Position numbers and translations under genes: made by a program. Positions 17,323 to 25,637 of a stretch of DNA of 64,000 nt are shown piece by piece. The stretch lies in NCBI GenBank assembly GCA_046347155.1, contig JAXMGT010000001.1, positions 744,001-808,000 of the forward strand, in the 5' to 3' direction. The notes beneath the pieces were generated by a model. It saw only the letters and a list, made by a program, of their open reading frames with translations, searched no databases and had not been told where the DNA came from. Source of the DNA: RPQJ01 sp046347155. Lineage in GTDB: Bacteria > Pseudomonadota > Gammaproteobacteria > Steroidobacterales > Steroidobacteraceae. Within the stretch, counting starts at the first letter, position 1. The number at the start of each line of letters is the position of its first letter.

Positions 17323-17662
17323 GCGGCGAGGGCCGGCGGGCCGGCCCGACCAGCACGGTCAATGCATCGCTCCCGCGCATCACCACCAGCAGGTAGATCG
17401 ACAGGAACAGCGAGCCGCCGAGGAACGCGGCGAGTCCGAGTGCGAGGCCGGCCGGCGTGAACTCGTGTCGCCACGCAACCCACACCGCCGACAGCGTCAG
17501 CATGAACATGAAATCGAGGTTGAACTGGCCGGGCCAGGCCACCTGCGCCATGTCGCCGAAGAACACCGGCAGCAGGCCGAGCCCGTGGTTCGCGATCACG
17601 ACGCTCGTGTACGAGAGCAGGACGACCAGGATCACGATGAGCAGGATTCGAAACGCAGTCAT
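17306..17662 (-). CDS. Small three-helix membrane protein, DUF2834-like
   Basis: A 118-residue membrane protein with about three helices: 5-25 (ILLIVILVVLLSYTSVVIA), 48-64 and 72-95. The pattern of a glycine-rich loop, then FNLDFMFMLTLSAVWVAWRHE between helices 1 and 2, resembles DUF2834 proteins, which have unknown function. It is 30 bp behind the enoyl-CoA hydratase gene on the same strand, so probably in its transcript. Confidence 0.65.
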   Translation of the reverse strand: MTAFRILLIVILVVLLSYTSVVIANHGLGLLPVFFGDMAQVAWPGQFNLDFMFMLTLSAVWVAWRHEFTPAGLALGLAAFLGGSLFLSIYLLVVMRGSDALTVLVGPARRPSPLRDAS

Positions 17663-17692
17663 TCGCGCCTCCGGTGTATTCGCTGGGTTCGT

Positions 17693-18529
17693 TCACTCGT
17701 CGACCAATCCGTCCCACAGCCGTTCGAGGTCGGCCGTTTCGACCTCGGGAGTCTGCAGTCCGGCGGCGAGCGCCGCCGACATTCTGCGCCGGGCCGCCGC
17801 CGTTTGCGCCGTGCGCAGGAACATCCGCTCCTCGACCGCGAGTTCGGTCGCGAGCGACCCGTCGCCGATCCCTGCCGCCGCCTTTGCCGCCGCGATCGCC
17901 TCGGCCGGGAAGCCCGCGATCCGCGCGGCCAGCGCGTCGACATATGCGTCGATCTCGCCGGCCGACAGGGCCCGGTTCACGTAACCATAGCGCTCCGCAA
18001 GCTCGGCCGGGTAGTCGCCGCAGCCCAGGATGATCTCGAGCGCGCGCCCGCGCCCGACCAGTCGCGGCAGGCGCACCGAGCCGCCGGCCCCGGGGATGAT
18101 GCCGACGCCGACCTCGGGCTGGCCGAGCACCGCCCGGCCGATCTCCGCGAACCGCATGTCGCAGGCGAGCGCGAGTTCGCTGCCGCCGCCGCGGCAACGG
18201 CCCTGGATCTTCGCGATCGTCGCCTGGGGCAGCGTGCGGAACCGGTCGAGCGTGGCGTGGACCCACCCGAGCGCCTCCTCGCGCGGCGGGGGCTCCGCGG
18301 GCAGCGCGAGTATCAGCCGGACGTCCGCGTGCGCGATGAAGAACCGCGGATTGGCGCTCTGGAAGACGACGACGCGCACGCCCTCGTCCTGCTCGAGCTG
18401 GCGACCGAGCCGGTCCAGGTCGGAGAGCATCGCGAGGTCCATCAGGTTGACCTCGCCGTGATCGAAGGTCACCCGCGCGACGCCCGACCGCAGGTCCACG
18501 CCGAACGTCTGGTAGCCAAGGTATTCCAT
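17693..18529 (-). CDS. Enoyl-CoA hydratase/isomerase family protein
   Basis: A 278-residue crotonase-fold protein from the ATG at 18529. The oxyanion-hole segments are ANPRFFIAHADV and GRCRGGGSELAL; the catalytic-Glu region is QPEVGVGIIPGAGG. Only one of the two canonical glutamates is obvious (the Glu in QPEVG), so isomerase, hydratase or another crotonase activity cannot be chosen. It is divergent from an AraC regulator across 89 bp, the usual arrangement for local control. Confidence 0.88.
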   Translation of the reverse strand: MEYLGYQTFGVDLRSGVARVTFDHGEVNLMDLAMLSDLDRLGRQLEQDEGVRVVVFQSANPRFFIAHADVRLILALPAEPPPREEALGWVHATLDRFRTLPQATIAKIQGRCRGGGSELALACDMRFAEIGRAVLGQPEVGVGIIPGAGGSVRLPRLVGRGRALEIILGCGDYPAELAERYGYVNRALSAGEIDAYVDALAARIAGFPAEAIAAAKAAAGIGDGSLATELAVEERMFLRTAQTAAARRRMSAALAAGLQTPEVETADLERLWDGLVDE

Positions 18530-18618
18530 GCCCGCAGTGTCGGGGCAGATCGGGCTGGCGTGTGGGAGCGGACGCCCGTATCTTTTGCACAATCCGATCA
18601 TTGAGACGGGAGGCCCGC

Positions 18619-19491
18619 GTGAAGTCGCCGCCCTGGACCCGGGTCCGACGGGACGTCGGCCGGCGCCCGTTCGTCGAAGGGGCGGTCGATGGAGACTGTC
18701 CGGTGTACGTCGAGCGCTGGGTGTACCAGGCGACGCAGGTCGACGTCGGCGGCATCGGCTGCCCGGTGCTGATCACGCAGCTCGGCGGGCCGCGCGTCCA
18801 TGAAGGCCGGCGGGATCGCTGGAGGATGTCGACGCTGCCGAGCCAGTCCGTACTGGTTCCGCGGGACACGCCGACCAGCTGGCATTACACCGGGCCGGTC
18901 GACGACGTGGTGTTCTACCTGCTCGCGCCCGACCGAGGCGTGCAGCGCCGGCTCGCGGAGACGCTCGGCGCGGCGGGTCGCCCGCTGCCGTTCGTCGACG
19001 AACTGGTCGCCGCAGCCGCTCGGCAGGTGGCCGACGAACTGCAGGGGAACCGCGCCGACGAAGACGGCTTCCTCGGCCAGCTGGTGTCGGTGATGCTTGT
19101 ACAGGCACTGCGCGTGCTGGATGGCGCGAACGCGAAACGCATCCAGCCGCGACACGCGCATTTCGCGAGGCTGCAGAAGGTGCTTCGGCACGTGCACGCG
19201 CACCTGGCCCAGCCGCTCACGAACGATCGCCTGGCGGAGCTCGCGGGTGTCAGCGAATCGCACTTCCGGCGCATCTTTCTCGACGCCGTCGGAATGGCGC
19301 CGCACCAGTACGTGCTGCAGCGCCGGCTCGTGCAGGCGCGTACGCTGCTGGCCACGACCGAACTTCCGATCTCGGTCGTCGCGGGCGAGTGCGGGTTCAA
19401 CGGCCAGAGTCACCTGACCCGCAGTTTCCGCTCGGCGTTCGCAGCAACGCCGGCCGATTACCGCCGACGGATGCAGCCACCCCGTTCATAA
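18619..19491 (+). CDS. AraC-family transcriptional regulator
   Basis: A 290-residue regulator from GTG 18619, chosen because GGGAGG lies 5 bases upstream. The N-terminal cupin-like sensing region (about 20-170) is followed by a complete two-HTH AraC domain: LAELAGVSESHFRRIF in HTH 1 and ISVVAGECGFNGQSHLTRSF in HTH 2, then PADYRR. Divergent placement suggests it controls the enoyl-CoA hydratase gene and itself; the effector is unknown. A LssY_C-domain gene follows 18 bp downstream. Confidence 0.92.
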   Translation: MKSPPWTRVRRDVGRRPFVEGAVDGDCPVYVERWVYQATQVDVGGIGCPVLITQLGGPRVHEGRRDRWRMSTLPSQSVLVPRDTPTSWHYTGPVDDVVFYLLAPDRGVQRRLAETLGAAGRPLPFVDELVAAAARQVADELQGNRADEDGFLGQLVSVMLVQALRVLDGANAKRIQPRHAHFARLQKVLRHVHAHLAQPLTNDRLAELAGVSESHFRRIFLDAVGMAPHQYVLQRRLVQARTLLATTELPISVVAGECGFNGQSHLTRSFRSAFAATPADYRRRMQPPRS

Positions 19492-19509
19492 CTTCCGAAG
19501 GAGCCGACG

Positions 19510-20256
19510 ATGAACCAAGCGAGCCCGGACGCACCGCAGGCAGGACCCACGCCCGCCCAGGCGCGTCGCCGCCGTCGGCGTCGGATCATCCTGTGGTCGC
19601 TCGCCGTGTGGGCAGTCGTCGCCTACCTCGTCGTGCCGCGCCTCTGGAGCCACTATTTCGAGCACGCGAAGCCGTTGCCCGACGTCGCCCGCGTCACGCA
19701 CACCTCGGACGGCCACCCGGGCGATCCGGTCAACATCGCGCTCGAGGGCAGCCAGGAGCAGGTGGTGCGTGCGATGACCGCGGCCGGCTGGTATCCGGCC
19801 GACCCGATCACGTTCACCTCGAGCGTGAGGATCGCGGCCGACACCGTGTTCCGGCGGCCGGACGACCAGGCGCCGGTGAGCCCGCTGTACCTGTTCGGCC
19901 GCGTGCAGGACCTCGCGTTCGAACTGCCGGTGCCCGGCGGACCGAAGCACCGCCACCACGTGCGGTTCTGGCGCTGGGACCAGGAGCGCAACGGCCAGCC
20001 CGTGTGGTTCGGCGCCGCCACGTACGACGAGCACGCGGGCTTGAGCTACACGACGGGCCAGGTCACGCACCACATCGGGCCGGACGTGGATGCCGAGCGG
20101 GACCTGATCGTCAACGGCCTCACGCGCGCCGGGTGGGTCGGCGGCGTCCAGTGGATCGACGGCTTCCACAAGCAGCTCGAGGGCAAGAACGGCGGCGGCG
20201 ATCCCTGGCACACGGACGGCCGACTGGCGATCGTGGTGCTGGCGACGCCGCGCTGA
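19510..20256 (+). CDS. LssY C-terminal domain membrane protein
   Basis: A 248-residue protein. A strongly basic N-terminus (about 19-25, Arg-rich) precedes a single membrane helix (IILWSLAVWAVVAYLVV), then an extracytoplasmic LssY_C domain with GDPVNIALEGSQEQVVRAM and WYPADP, ending in a Val-rich strand. AGGAG is 8 bases before the ATG. It follows the AraC gene closely and may be co-transcribed. LssY_C proteins are linked to lipid or envelope processes in other bacteria, but the molecular role is not known. Confidence 0.83.
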   Translation: MNQASPDAPQAGPTPAQARRRRRRRIILWSLAVWAVVAYLVVPRLWSHYFEHAKPLPDVARVTHTSDGHPGDPVNIALEGSQEQVVRAMTAAGWYPADPITFTSSVRIAADTVFRRPDDQAPVSPLYLFGRVQDLAFELPVPGGPKHRHHVRFWRWDQERNGQPVWFGAATYDEHAGLSYTTGQVTHHIGPDVDAERDLIVNGLTRAGWVGGVQWIDGFHKQLEGKNGGGDPWHTDGRLAIVVLATPR

Positions 20257-20260
20257 TCGG

Positions 20261-20276
20261 CCGGTCGAACGACCGG
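20261..20276. terminator. Hairpin between convergent genes
   Basis: A 6-bp perfect stem CCGGTC/GACCGG with the tetraloop GAAC, 5 bases past the stop of the LssY_C gene and 46 bases past the end of the convergent TolB/TPR gene. Possible bidirectional terminator; no T tract. Confidence 0.35.
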
Positions 20277-20322
20277 TCCACACGCGTCCGGCAGTGAGCG
20301 GAGGTCCAGCGGCGGCCCGCTC

Positions 20323-22095
20323 TCAGTGGAACGTGCCGTTGCGCCGCCGTATCTCGATGAGTTGCCGGAGTCCGTCGCGCTCGAGCAGCGGGGCGGTGAC
20401 GGGATTACGCGCGATCTCCTCGAGCCGCACGGGCTCCTGGTACACGAGCTGCGGATCGCGCGTGTCGTACGCGCGCTCGAGCCACCGGGCCGCGCGGTCC
20501 GACTCGCCGAGCCGCAGGTAGGCATAGCCGAGCAATGCGCTCGAGTACCCGGCGCGCTCCGCCTGCCTGGACAGTTCATCGAGCAGGCGCACCGCGTCTT
20601 CGCGCCGCCCCTCGGCGGTCGCGAGCCACGCATCGAGCAGCAGCAACTGCGGCTCCTCGGCCTGGGAGCGCCCGCGGGCGTCGGCGACCGTTTCCCGCAT
20701 GGCGCCGAGTTGCCTGAGCTCGCCATACGACCACGCCATCACGAGGTAGGGATCGTAGAGCGACGGGTCGATCGCGAGCGTGTTGCGTGCGTGCGAGATC
20801 GCGTCCTCGTAGCGCCCGAACGCCATGTCCAGGTACGCGAGGTCGTCCTGGTTGTAAACGCCGAGCGGATCGAGGTCGGCGGCCCGGCCTTCGGCCGCGT
20901 AGGCGCGTTGACGGTCGAGCAGGCTGCGATAGAGGTCGCCGGCGAAATTCAGGATGTCGGCATTGCCGGGCGCGAGCGCGATCGCCCGGTCGAATTCTGC
21001 CTCGGCCTCGGTCCACCGCCACTGGTAGCTGCCGCGTATCGTGCCCAGGACCGCGTGGGCGTTTGCGTTGTCCGTGCCCGCGTCCAGCGCGCGCCGGGCG
21101 AGTTGCTCGGCTTCTGCCACCAGCGCATGGGTGCGCTCGCCGCTCGTCTGCGACCACATCGGGATCAGCAGGTTCACCCGGGCCAGCGACGTGAGCGCCG
21201 GCGCGTAGTCGGGCACGATCGCGAGCACCTTCGCAAACTCGGTACGCGACGCCTCCAGGTCGACCACGGACCGCGTGGCCATCAGTGCCCGACCGCGCAG
21301 GTAGGCGTCATAGGCATCGAGCGGGATCCGTGGCGCCTGCGGCACGCCCGCGGCCGGACCCTGCAGGCTCAACTGCAGCGCAGCGGCGATCGCAGTCGAG
21401 ATCTCGTCCTGGACCGCGAAGATGTCGGTGAGCGCGCGATCGTAGGTTTCCGACCAGACGTTGAGACCCGTGTCAGCGCGCACCAGCTGCACCGTGACAC
21501 GCACTCTCTCGCCGGCGCGGCGCACGCTGCCTTCGAGCAGGTAGGCGACACCGAGCTGTTCGGCGATGCGTCGCGTGTCGACGTCCCGGCCCTTGAAAGC
21601 GAACGACGAGGTACGCCCCGCGACCTTGAGTTGCGGCAGGTTCGTCAGCCGGTCCAGGAGTTCCTCGGCGATCCCGTCGGCGAAGTACTCGTCGTCCTTG
21701 CCGGTCGACAGGTTGCGGAACGGGAGCACCGCGATCGCGTTCCCCCGTTCCGCGACCTCGGCCGTGGCGGCCGTCGCCGCCGGCTCACGCCCGACGTCGG
21801 CCGGTCGATGCGCCTCGGTGACCCACAGCAGCGCCGTGCCGATGCCGATCACCGCACCGAGCAATGCGACCTCGGTGCCCGACACCTTCTGTGCGCCGCG
21901 CTCGCCATGAAACCATGCCACCACGAACACGACGGCGAACCCGACCAGTGACGTACCCACGGCGATCCGCATCACGCCGCCCGGCCAACCGTACGTGCCG
22001 CTCAGCAGGCTCAGCACCTGCAGCAACAACCAGGCTGCCGCCGCGTAAGCCAGTGCCCACTGCGCGACCTTGCGCCGTCGCCACGTGCCGCTCAT
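20323..22095 (-). CDS. TolB-like domain / TPR membrane protein
   Basis: A 590-residue protein. Three N-terminal membrane helices lie at about 13-33, 42-61 and 75-92. A FlgO/TolB-N-like domain follows (AVLPFRNLSTGKDDEYFADGI at about 122, then YLLEGSVRRAG and the partner strand QLVRADTG), ending with VQDEISTAIAAAL. TPR repeats run from about 250 to 560. This layout is common in proteins that carry a sensor or HTH domain at the front. Here the front is membrane helices only. It shares the TolB-plus-TPR plan with the TIR-HD protein further right. Confidence 0.85.
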   Translation of the reverse strand: MSGTWRRRKVAQWALAYAAAAWLLLQVLSLLSGTYGWPGGVMRIAVGTSLVGFAVVFVVAWFHGERGAQKVSGTEVALLGAVIGIGTALLWVTEAHRPADVGREPAATAATAEVAERGNAIAVLPFRNLSTGKDDEYFADGIAEELLDRLTNLPQLKVAGRTSSFAFKGRDVDTRRIAEQLGVAYLLEGSVRRAGERVRVTVQLVRADTGLNVWSETYDRALTDIFAVQDEISTAIAAALQLSLQGPAAGVPQAPRIPLDAYDAYLRGRALMATRSVVDLEASRTEFAKVLAIVPDYAPALTSLARVNLLIPMWSQTSGERTHALVAEAEQLARRALDAGTDNANAHAVLGTIRGSYQWRWTEAEAEFDRAIALAPGNADILNFAGDLYRSLLDRQRAYAAEGRAADLDPLGVYNQDDLAYLDMAFGRYEDAISHARNTLAIDPSLYDPYLVMAWSYGELRQLGAMRETVADARGRSQAEEPQLLLLDAWLATAEGRREDAVRLLDELSRQAERAGYSSALLGYAYLRLGESDRAARWLERAYDTRDPQLVYQEPVRLEEIARNPVTAPLLERDGLRQLIEIRRRNGTFH

Positions 22096-22344
22096 CGACG
22101 GGCGCCCCGGCCCCGGGTAAAGAGACTGCAGCTCGAGGGTGTCATCGTGGGCGTCCGGTGACTGGGTCCGCGGGCAAACTACACTGCGGCCGAACCCTGC
22201 GCAAAACGACCCGCCGGCGGGCGTCGGGGGGGCGGCGAGTACGGGGCCCCGTCACGGTGATCGTGGGCCGGCGCTGACGCCACGAACCGCGGTCTCGGTC
22301 GCCCCTGAGTTGCCGGACCGCCCGGCTTCGGCATACTGCGCCCC

Positions 22345-22893
22345 ATGCCGCCCCCCGGTTTCATCAGACGCGCGCTCGCGACCTGCTGGCTGGCACTCTT
22401 CGCCGCCGGCGCGACGGCCACCAGCACGACGGCGCCGCTCGCGCTCGTGCCGATCGGCCAACCGCTGCCCGACGTGACGATGACCGGCCTGAACGGGCCG
22501 ACCCGGTCGCTTGCGAGCTACCGGGGCCGGCCACTCATCATCAACGTGTGGGCCAGCTACTGCGGGCCGTGCCGGGCCGAGGCTGCATCGCTCGAACGGC
22601 TTGCCTGGAGCGAGGCCGGCGCCCGCTACGTGATCATCGGCGTCTCGATCGACGACGAGCGTGCCGCGGCGCTCGGGTGGCTCCGGCAATCGAATGCCAC
22701 GATCAGCCACTACCTTGACTCGCGCCTCACGATGGAAACCCTGCTCGGTGCGCAGACGGTCCCGCTGACGGTGATCGTCGATGCGAACGGCCGGGTCGTG
22801 CATCGCTTCCACGGCGCACGCGACTGGTACACGCCGGAGTCGATCCGGATGCTCGAGCAGGTCCTGCCGCCGGCGACGAAGACGGCGAAGTGA
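22345..22893 (+). CDS. TlpA-type thiol:disulfide oxidoreductase
   Basis: A 182-residue exported thioredoxin-fold protein. The signal peptide covers about residues 1-27. The active site is Cys73-Gly-Pro-Cys76 in WASYCGPCRAEA, and the cis-Pro loop is TVPLTVIVD. This is a ResA/TlpA-type periplasmic reductase fold, often used for cytochrome c maturation or copper delivery, but no such genes are beside it. It is divergent from the TolB/TPR gene. Confidence 0.92.
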   Translation: MPPPGFIRRALATCWLALFAAGATATSTTAPLALVPIGQPLPDVTMTGLNGPTRSLASYRGRPLIINVWASYCGPCRAEAASLERLAWSEAGARYVIIGVSIDDERAAALGWLRQSNATISHYLDSRLTMETLLGAQTVPLTVIVDANGRVVHRFHGARDWYTPESIRMLEQVLPPATKTAK

Positions 22894-22973
22894 CCGCCGT
22901 GGCGGGCGCTCGCCGCGCCGGCGGTCGCGAACGCGAATCCTCCGCACCCGCGACCCGCGCACCCCGACTTGTA

Positions 22974-23004
22974 CCTAGTGCGCGTGCACCGGGATCGCGC
23001 TAGG
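22974..23004. promoter_or_regulatory. Imperfect inverted repeat upstream of microprotein gene
   Basis: CCTAGTGCGC (22974-22983) is mirrored by GCGCTAGG (22997-23004), with one bulged base. It lies 44 bases before the start of the 52-residue membrane protein gene. The CTAG tetramer is unusual in this GC-rich sequence. Possible operator or leader hairpin. Confidence 0.35.
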
Positions 23005-23047
23005 TTCGATCTCGAACGATAGGGGTCGGGGGATCGAGGGGACCACG

Positions 23048-23206
23048 ATGAACGTCAGTCTGCAGGGTGCACGGAGCGAAGCGCGGTTGGGTTGGGACAG
23101 GCTCGAGGAGCAGCGGCGCTCGAACGAGACGATCGCGAAGCGAGTCTTCCTGGCTGCACTGGCCATCGTCGCCGCCTGGGTGATCTGGCAGCACATCGTC
23201 GGCTGA
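23048..23206 (+). CDS. 52-residue membrane microprotein
   Basis: A short gene with good support: GAGGGG 7 bases before the ATG, and a product with a clear two-part design. The first 30 residues are charged and soluble (LGWDRLEEQRRSNETIAKR), and the last 20 form one membrane helix (VFLAALAIVAAWVIWQHIVG), giving a tail-anchored topology. I know no family for it. It stands alone between the TlpA gene and a convergent AraC gene, with an inverted repeat upstream and a strong hairpin downstream. Confidence 0.65.
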   Translation: MNVSLQGARSEARLGWDRLEEQRRSNETIAKRVFLAALAIVAAWVIWQHIVG

Positions 23207-23213
23207 AGCGGCT

Positions 23214-23257
23214 CGGTCGCGGAGGGCGCCGGACGCCGGTCATCCCTTCCGCGACCG
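23214..23257 (+). terminator. Strong hairpin after microprotein gene
   Basis: CGGTCGCGGAGGG (23214-23226) pairs with CCCTTCCGCGACCG (23244-23257) with one bulge. It begins 8 bases after the microprotein stop, and its right arm enters the last codons of the convergent AraC gene. No T tract. Confidence 0.45.
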
Positions 23258-24280
23258 TCGCCGATACCCACCGGGGGACTGCCCGGTCATGCGCTTGAAC
23301 GCGCGCCCGAAATTGGCCGGATCGCCGTAGCCGAGCAGGTGCCCGACCTCGCTCACCGTGTATCCGGCGTCATCCAGCAGCCGACGTGCCATCTCGAGCT
23401 GCTGGGCCTCCCGCAGTTCGCCGAAGCGTACGCCGTGTTCGCCGAGGCGTCGGATCACCGTTCGTGGCGTCACGCCCCAGTCGGCCGCGAGCTGTTCCAG
23501 CCGCGGCAAGCTCGTGTAGCGCCGCTGGGTGGCGATCTGTTCGAAGTGCGCGGCCAGCCAGTGGCTGGCGCGCGCCACCACGTCGCCTTCCGCCAGCACC
23601 ACCGCGAGCGCCTCGCGGCAACGTGACAGCGACGACCGGTAGATCTTTTCGTCGTGCAGCGGGCACGGCAGCGCCGCGAGCGAGGCGGGCACGGCGATGC
23701 CGTCGAAGCCGGCCGCGAACTCGCAGCGCGGACCGAGCGCCGAGCGGTAGCGGCGCGCGTGGCCGTGTGCCGGGCAGGCGAAATAGTGCACGACGTCGTT
23801 GTTGTCCTCGCCCAGCACCGCCTGCAGGTACGAGCGCGCGATCTGCTGCACGATCTCGACGAACGCACGTTCGAGGTCGCCCAGCGGGTAGGCCGTCGCG
23901 ATGATTTCGAGCACGAGGCGGCGGTCCTGCTCGGCGATCCGGAAATCGAGGTAGGGCGCACGTATCCGCGCGAACGCGGCCAGCGTCGAGATGCCCTCGC
24001 CGAGCGTCGGAGCGCTGACCGACGCGAACCCGAGCGGGCCATGGCTGTTGATGTTGAGTTGCCGCCCGAAATCGAGCGCCCAGTCCGGTCGCGCCATCAG
24101 CGTGCGCGCGTTGCGGAACACGGTCAGCTGCTCGGCCACCGTGATCGTGCCCTGGCGCACGAGCGACTCCGGCGTGAGCGCCGTGCCGGCCAGCAGCCGG
24201 CCTGCGGCCGAGGGCCTGCGTTGCAGCAGCAGCCGGGAGTAGGTGCTCGGGCAGGGCAGGCCGTCGTACGGGTGCGGCAT
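23240..24280 (-). CDS. AraC-family regulator with arabinose-binding-like N-domain
   Basis: A 346-residue regulator. The N-terminal two-thirds match the PF12625-type sensing domain: LLAGTALTPESL, then MARPDWALDFGRQLNINSHGPLGFA and an acidic tail. The C-terminal AraC DNA-binding domain contains LEQLAADWGVTPRTVIRRL and VSEVGHLLGYGDPANFGRAFKRMTG in two HTH units. It is divergent from the diiron hydroxylase gene across 147 bp that contain a perfect AT-rich palindrome, so it is the likely regulator of hydroxylase and reductase expression. Confidence 0.93.
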   Translation of the reverse strand: MPHPYDGLPCPSTYSRLLLQRRPSAAGRLLAGTALTPESLVRQGTITVAEQLTVFRNARTLMARPDWALDFGRQLNINSHGPLGFASVSAPTLGEGISTLAAFARIRAPYLDFRIAEQDRRLVLEIIATAYPLGDLERAFVEIVQQIARSYLQAVLGEDNNDVVHYFACPAHGHARRYRSALGPRCEFAAGFDGIAVPASLAALPCPLHDEKIYRSSLSRCREALAVVLAEGDVVARASHWLAAHFEQIATQRRYTSLPRLEQLAADWGVTPRTVIRRLGEHGVRFGELREAQQLEMARRLLDDAGYTVSEVGHLLGYGDPANFGRAFKRMTGQSPGGYRRRSRKG

Positions 24281-24292
24281 GCGCCTAGTATG

Positions 24293-24305
24293 TCATTAAA
24301 TGACT
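24293..24305. promoter_or_regulatory. Perfect palindrome GTCATTAAATGAC, candidate operator
   Basis: A 13-base perfect palindrome (GTCATT-A-AATGAC) in an AT-rich patch 13 bases before the AraC start codon and upstream of the hydroxylase promoter candidate. It sits where an autoregulatory or divergent operator would be expected. No second copy was seen nearby. Confidence 0.45.
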
Positions 24306-24328
24306 AAGAAAGCGTCACGAAGCGATAT

Positions 24329-24357
24329 TCACGCCCGTGCATCCGGTCCCTAGGATG
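24329..24357 (+). promoter_or_regulatory. Candidate sigma-70-like promoter of hydroxylase operon
   Basis: TTCACG (24329-24334) and TAGGAT (24352-24357) are separated by 17 bases, each with four matches to the consensus hexamers. The expected transcript starts about 65 bases before the hydroxylase ATG. The palindrome is just upstream of the -35. Confidence 0.4.
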
Positions 24358-24427
24358 CGCACCCATGCTGGTCCTCCGTCCCGACGCGACGGTGGGCCGC
24401 CCCACGTGACGCTCCGCTGGAGGATCC

Positions 24428-25606
24428 ATGTTCATCAAGGTATTGAAGGGCTGGCTGATGCCGCTCTGCCTCGTCTTTTCCATCCTCGCCTTCGCGGCGG
24501 GTGGCTGGTGGCTCTGGGCACCGTTCGTCGGCCTGTTCGCGCTGTTCGTGATCGGCGACTGGCTGCTGCCGCACGACCTGTCGCCCGCGATCGAGTCCGA
24601 CGGCCTGCTGTTCGACCTGCCGGTCTACGCGATCCTGCCGCTGCTCGTCGTCTCGAACGTCGTGCTGTTCTCGCTGCTCGGCTCGGGCGACGTCGGCCGC
24701 CTCGGCGCCTGGGTGCAGCAGGCGACCGGGTTCGACCTGTTCACCGCCCGCGAGGCGACCACGCACTGGGCGCAGTGGGTCGGCGGGATCCTGTCGGCCG
24801 GCCTCGTGAACGCGATGGGCGGCACGGTGGCGGGCCACGAGCTGACGCATCGCACCTCGCGCAAGTTCGACCTCGTCTACGGCCGCTGGCTGCTCACGTT
24901 CACGGCCGACACCTCGTTCGCGATCGAGCACGTCTACGGCCACCACGCGCGCGTCTGCACGCCGGACGACCCGGCCACCGCCCGGCGCGGCGAGGGCTTC
25001 TACACGTTCGCGTGGCGCTCGACGGTCCACTCCTACGTGCACGCGTTCCAGCTCGAGAAGGCCCGTCTCGCGAAGTTCGGCAAGTCGGTCTGGAACCCGC
25101 TCGTGAGCCCGTTCATGCGCGGCAACCTCCAGAACCTGGTGCCGTTCGTCGTGGCCGGGTGGCTCGGCGGGTTCGCCGGCGTCGCCGTGTGGGCGCTCGT
25201 CGCGCTCGTCGGGAAGGAGATGCTCGAGATCCAGAACTACTTCGCGCACTACGGGCTCGTGCGCGAGCCGGGCAAGCCGGTGCAGCCGCGCCACTCGTGG
25301 AACGCGACGCACTGGATGAGCACGAACGTGCTCTACAGCCTCGCCCGCCACTCACACCACCATGCGGAGGCCGACGCGCGCTACTGGACGCTGGATGCGA
25401 TGCCCGAGGCGCCGACGCTGCCGGGCGGCTACCTGACGATGATGCCGATTGCTCTGATCCCGCCGCTCTACCGTCGCGTGATGACGCCGGCACTGAACGA
25501 ATGGGACCGCCGCTACGCGACGCCGGCCGAGCGCGAGCTTGCCCGCGAGGCCAGCCTGAAGTCCGGCATGCGCGGCCTCGACCTCGGCTCGCCGCAGGCG
25601 GCCTGA
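24428..25606 (+). CDS. AlkB/XylM-type membrane diiron hydroxylase
   Basis: A 392-residue integral membrane monooxygenase. All nine histidines of the AlkB diiron site are present: His137 and His141 (HELTH), His168, His172 and His173 (EHVYGHH), His274 (NYFAHYG), and His308, His311 and His312 (HSHHHA). About six membrane helices are visible. Two motif positions differ from classical alkane hydroxylase: NYxEHYG has Ala273 for Glu, and the usual HSDHH has His310 for Asp. TGGAGG precedes the ATG. The next gene encodes a fused ferredoxin-reductase, as in xylene-monooxygenase systems rather than rubredoxin-based alkB systems. Terminal hydroxylation of an alkyl chain or a methyl group is inferred. Confidence 0.88.
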   Translation: MFIKVLKGWLMPLCLVFSILAFAAGGWWLWAPFVGLFALFVIGDWLLPHDLSPAIESDGLLFDLPVYAILPLLVVSNVVLFSLLGSGDVGRLGAWVQQATGFDLFTAREATTHWAQWVGGILSAGLVNAMGGTVAGHELTHRTSRKFDLVYGRWLLTFTADTSFAIEHVYGHHARVCTPDDPATARRGEGFYTFAWRSTVHSYVHAFQLEKARLAKFGKSVWNPLVSPFMRGNLQNLVPFVVAGWLGGFAGVAVWALVALVGKEMLEIQNYFAHYGLVREPGKPVQPRHSWNATHWMSTNVLYSLARHSHHHAEADARYWTLDAMPEAPTLPGGYLTMMPIALIPPLYRRVMTPALNEWDRRYATPAERELAREASLKSGMRGLDLGSPQAA

Positions 25607-25637
25607 GCGCCTCAACGGTCCACCCCGGAGCACTGCC

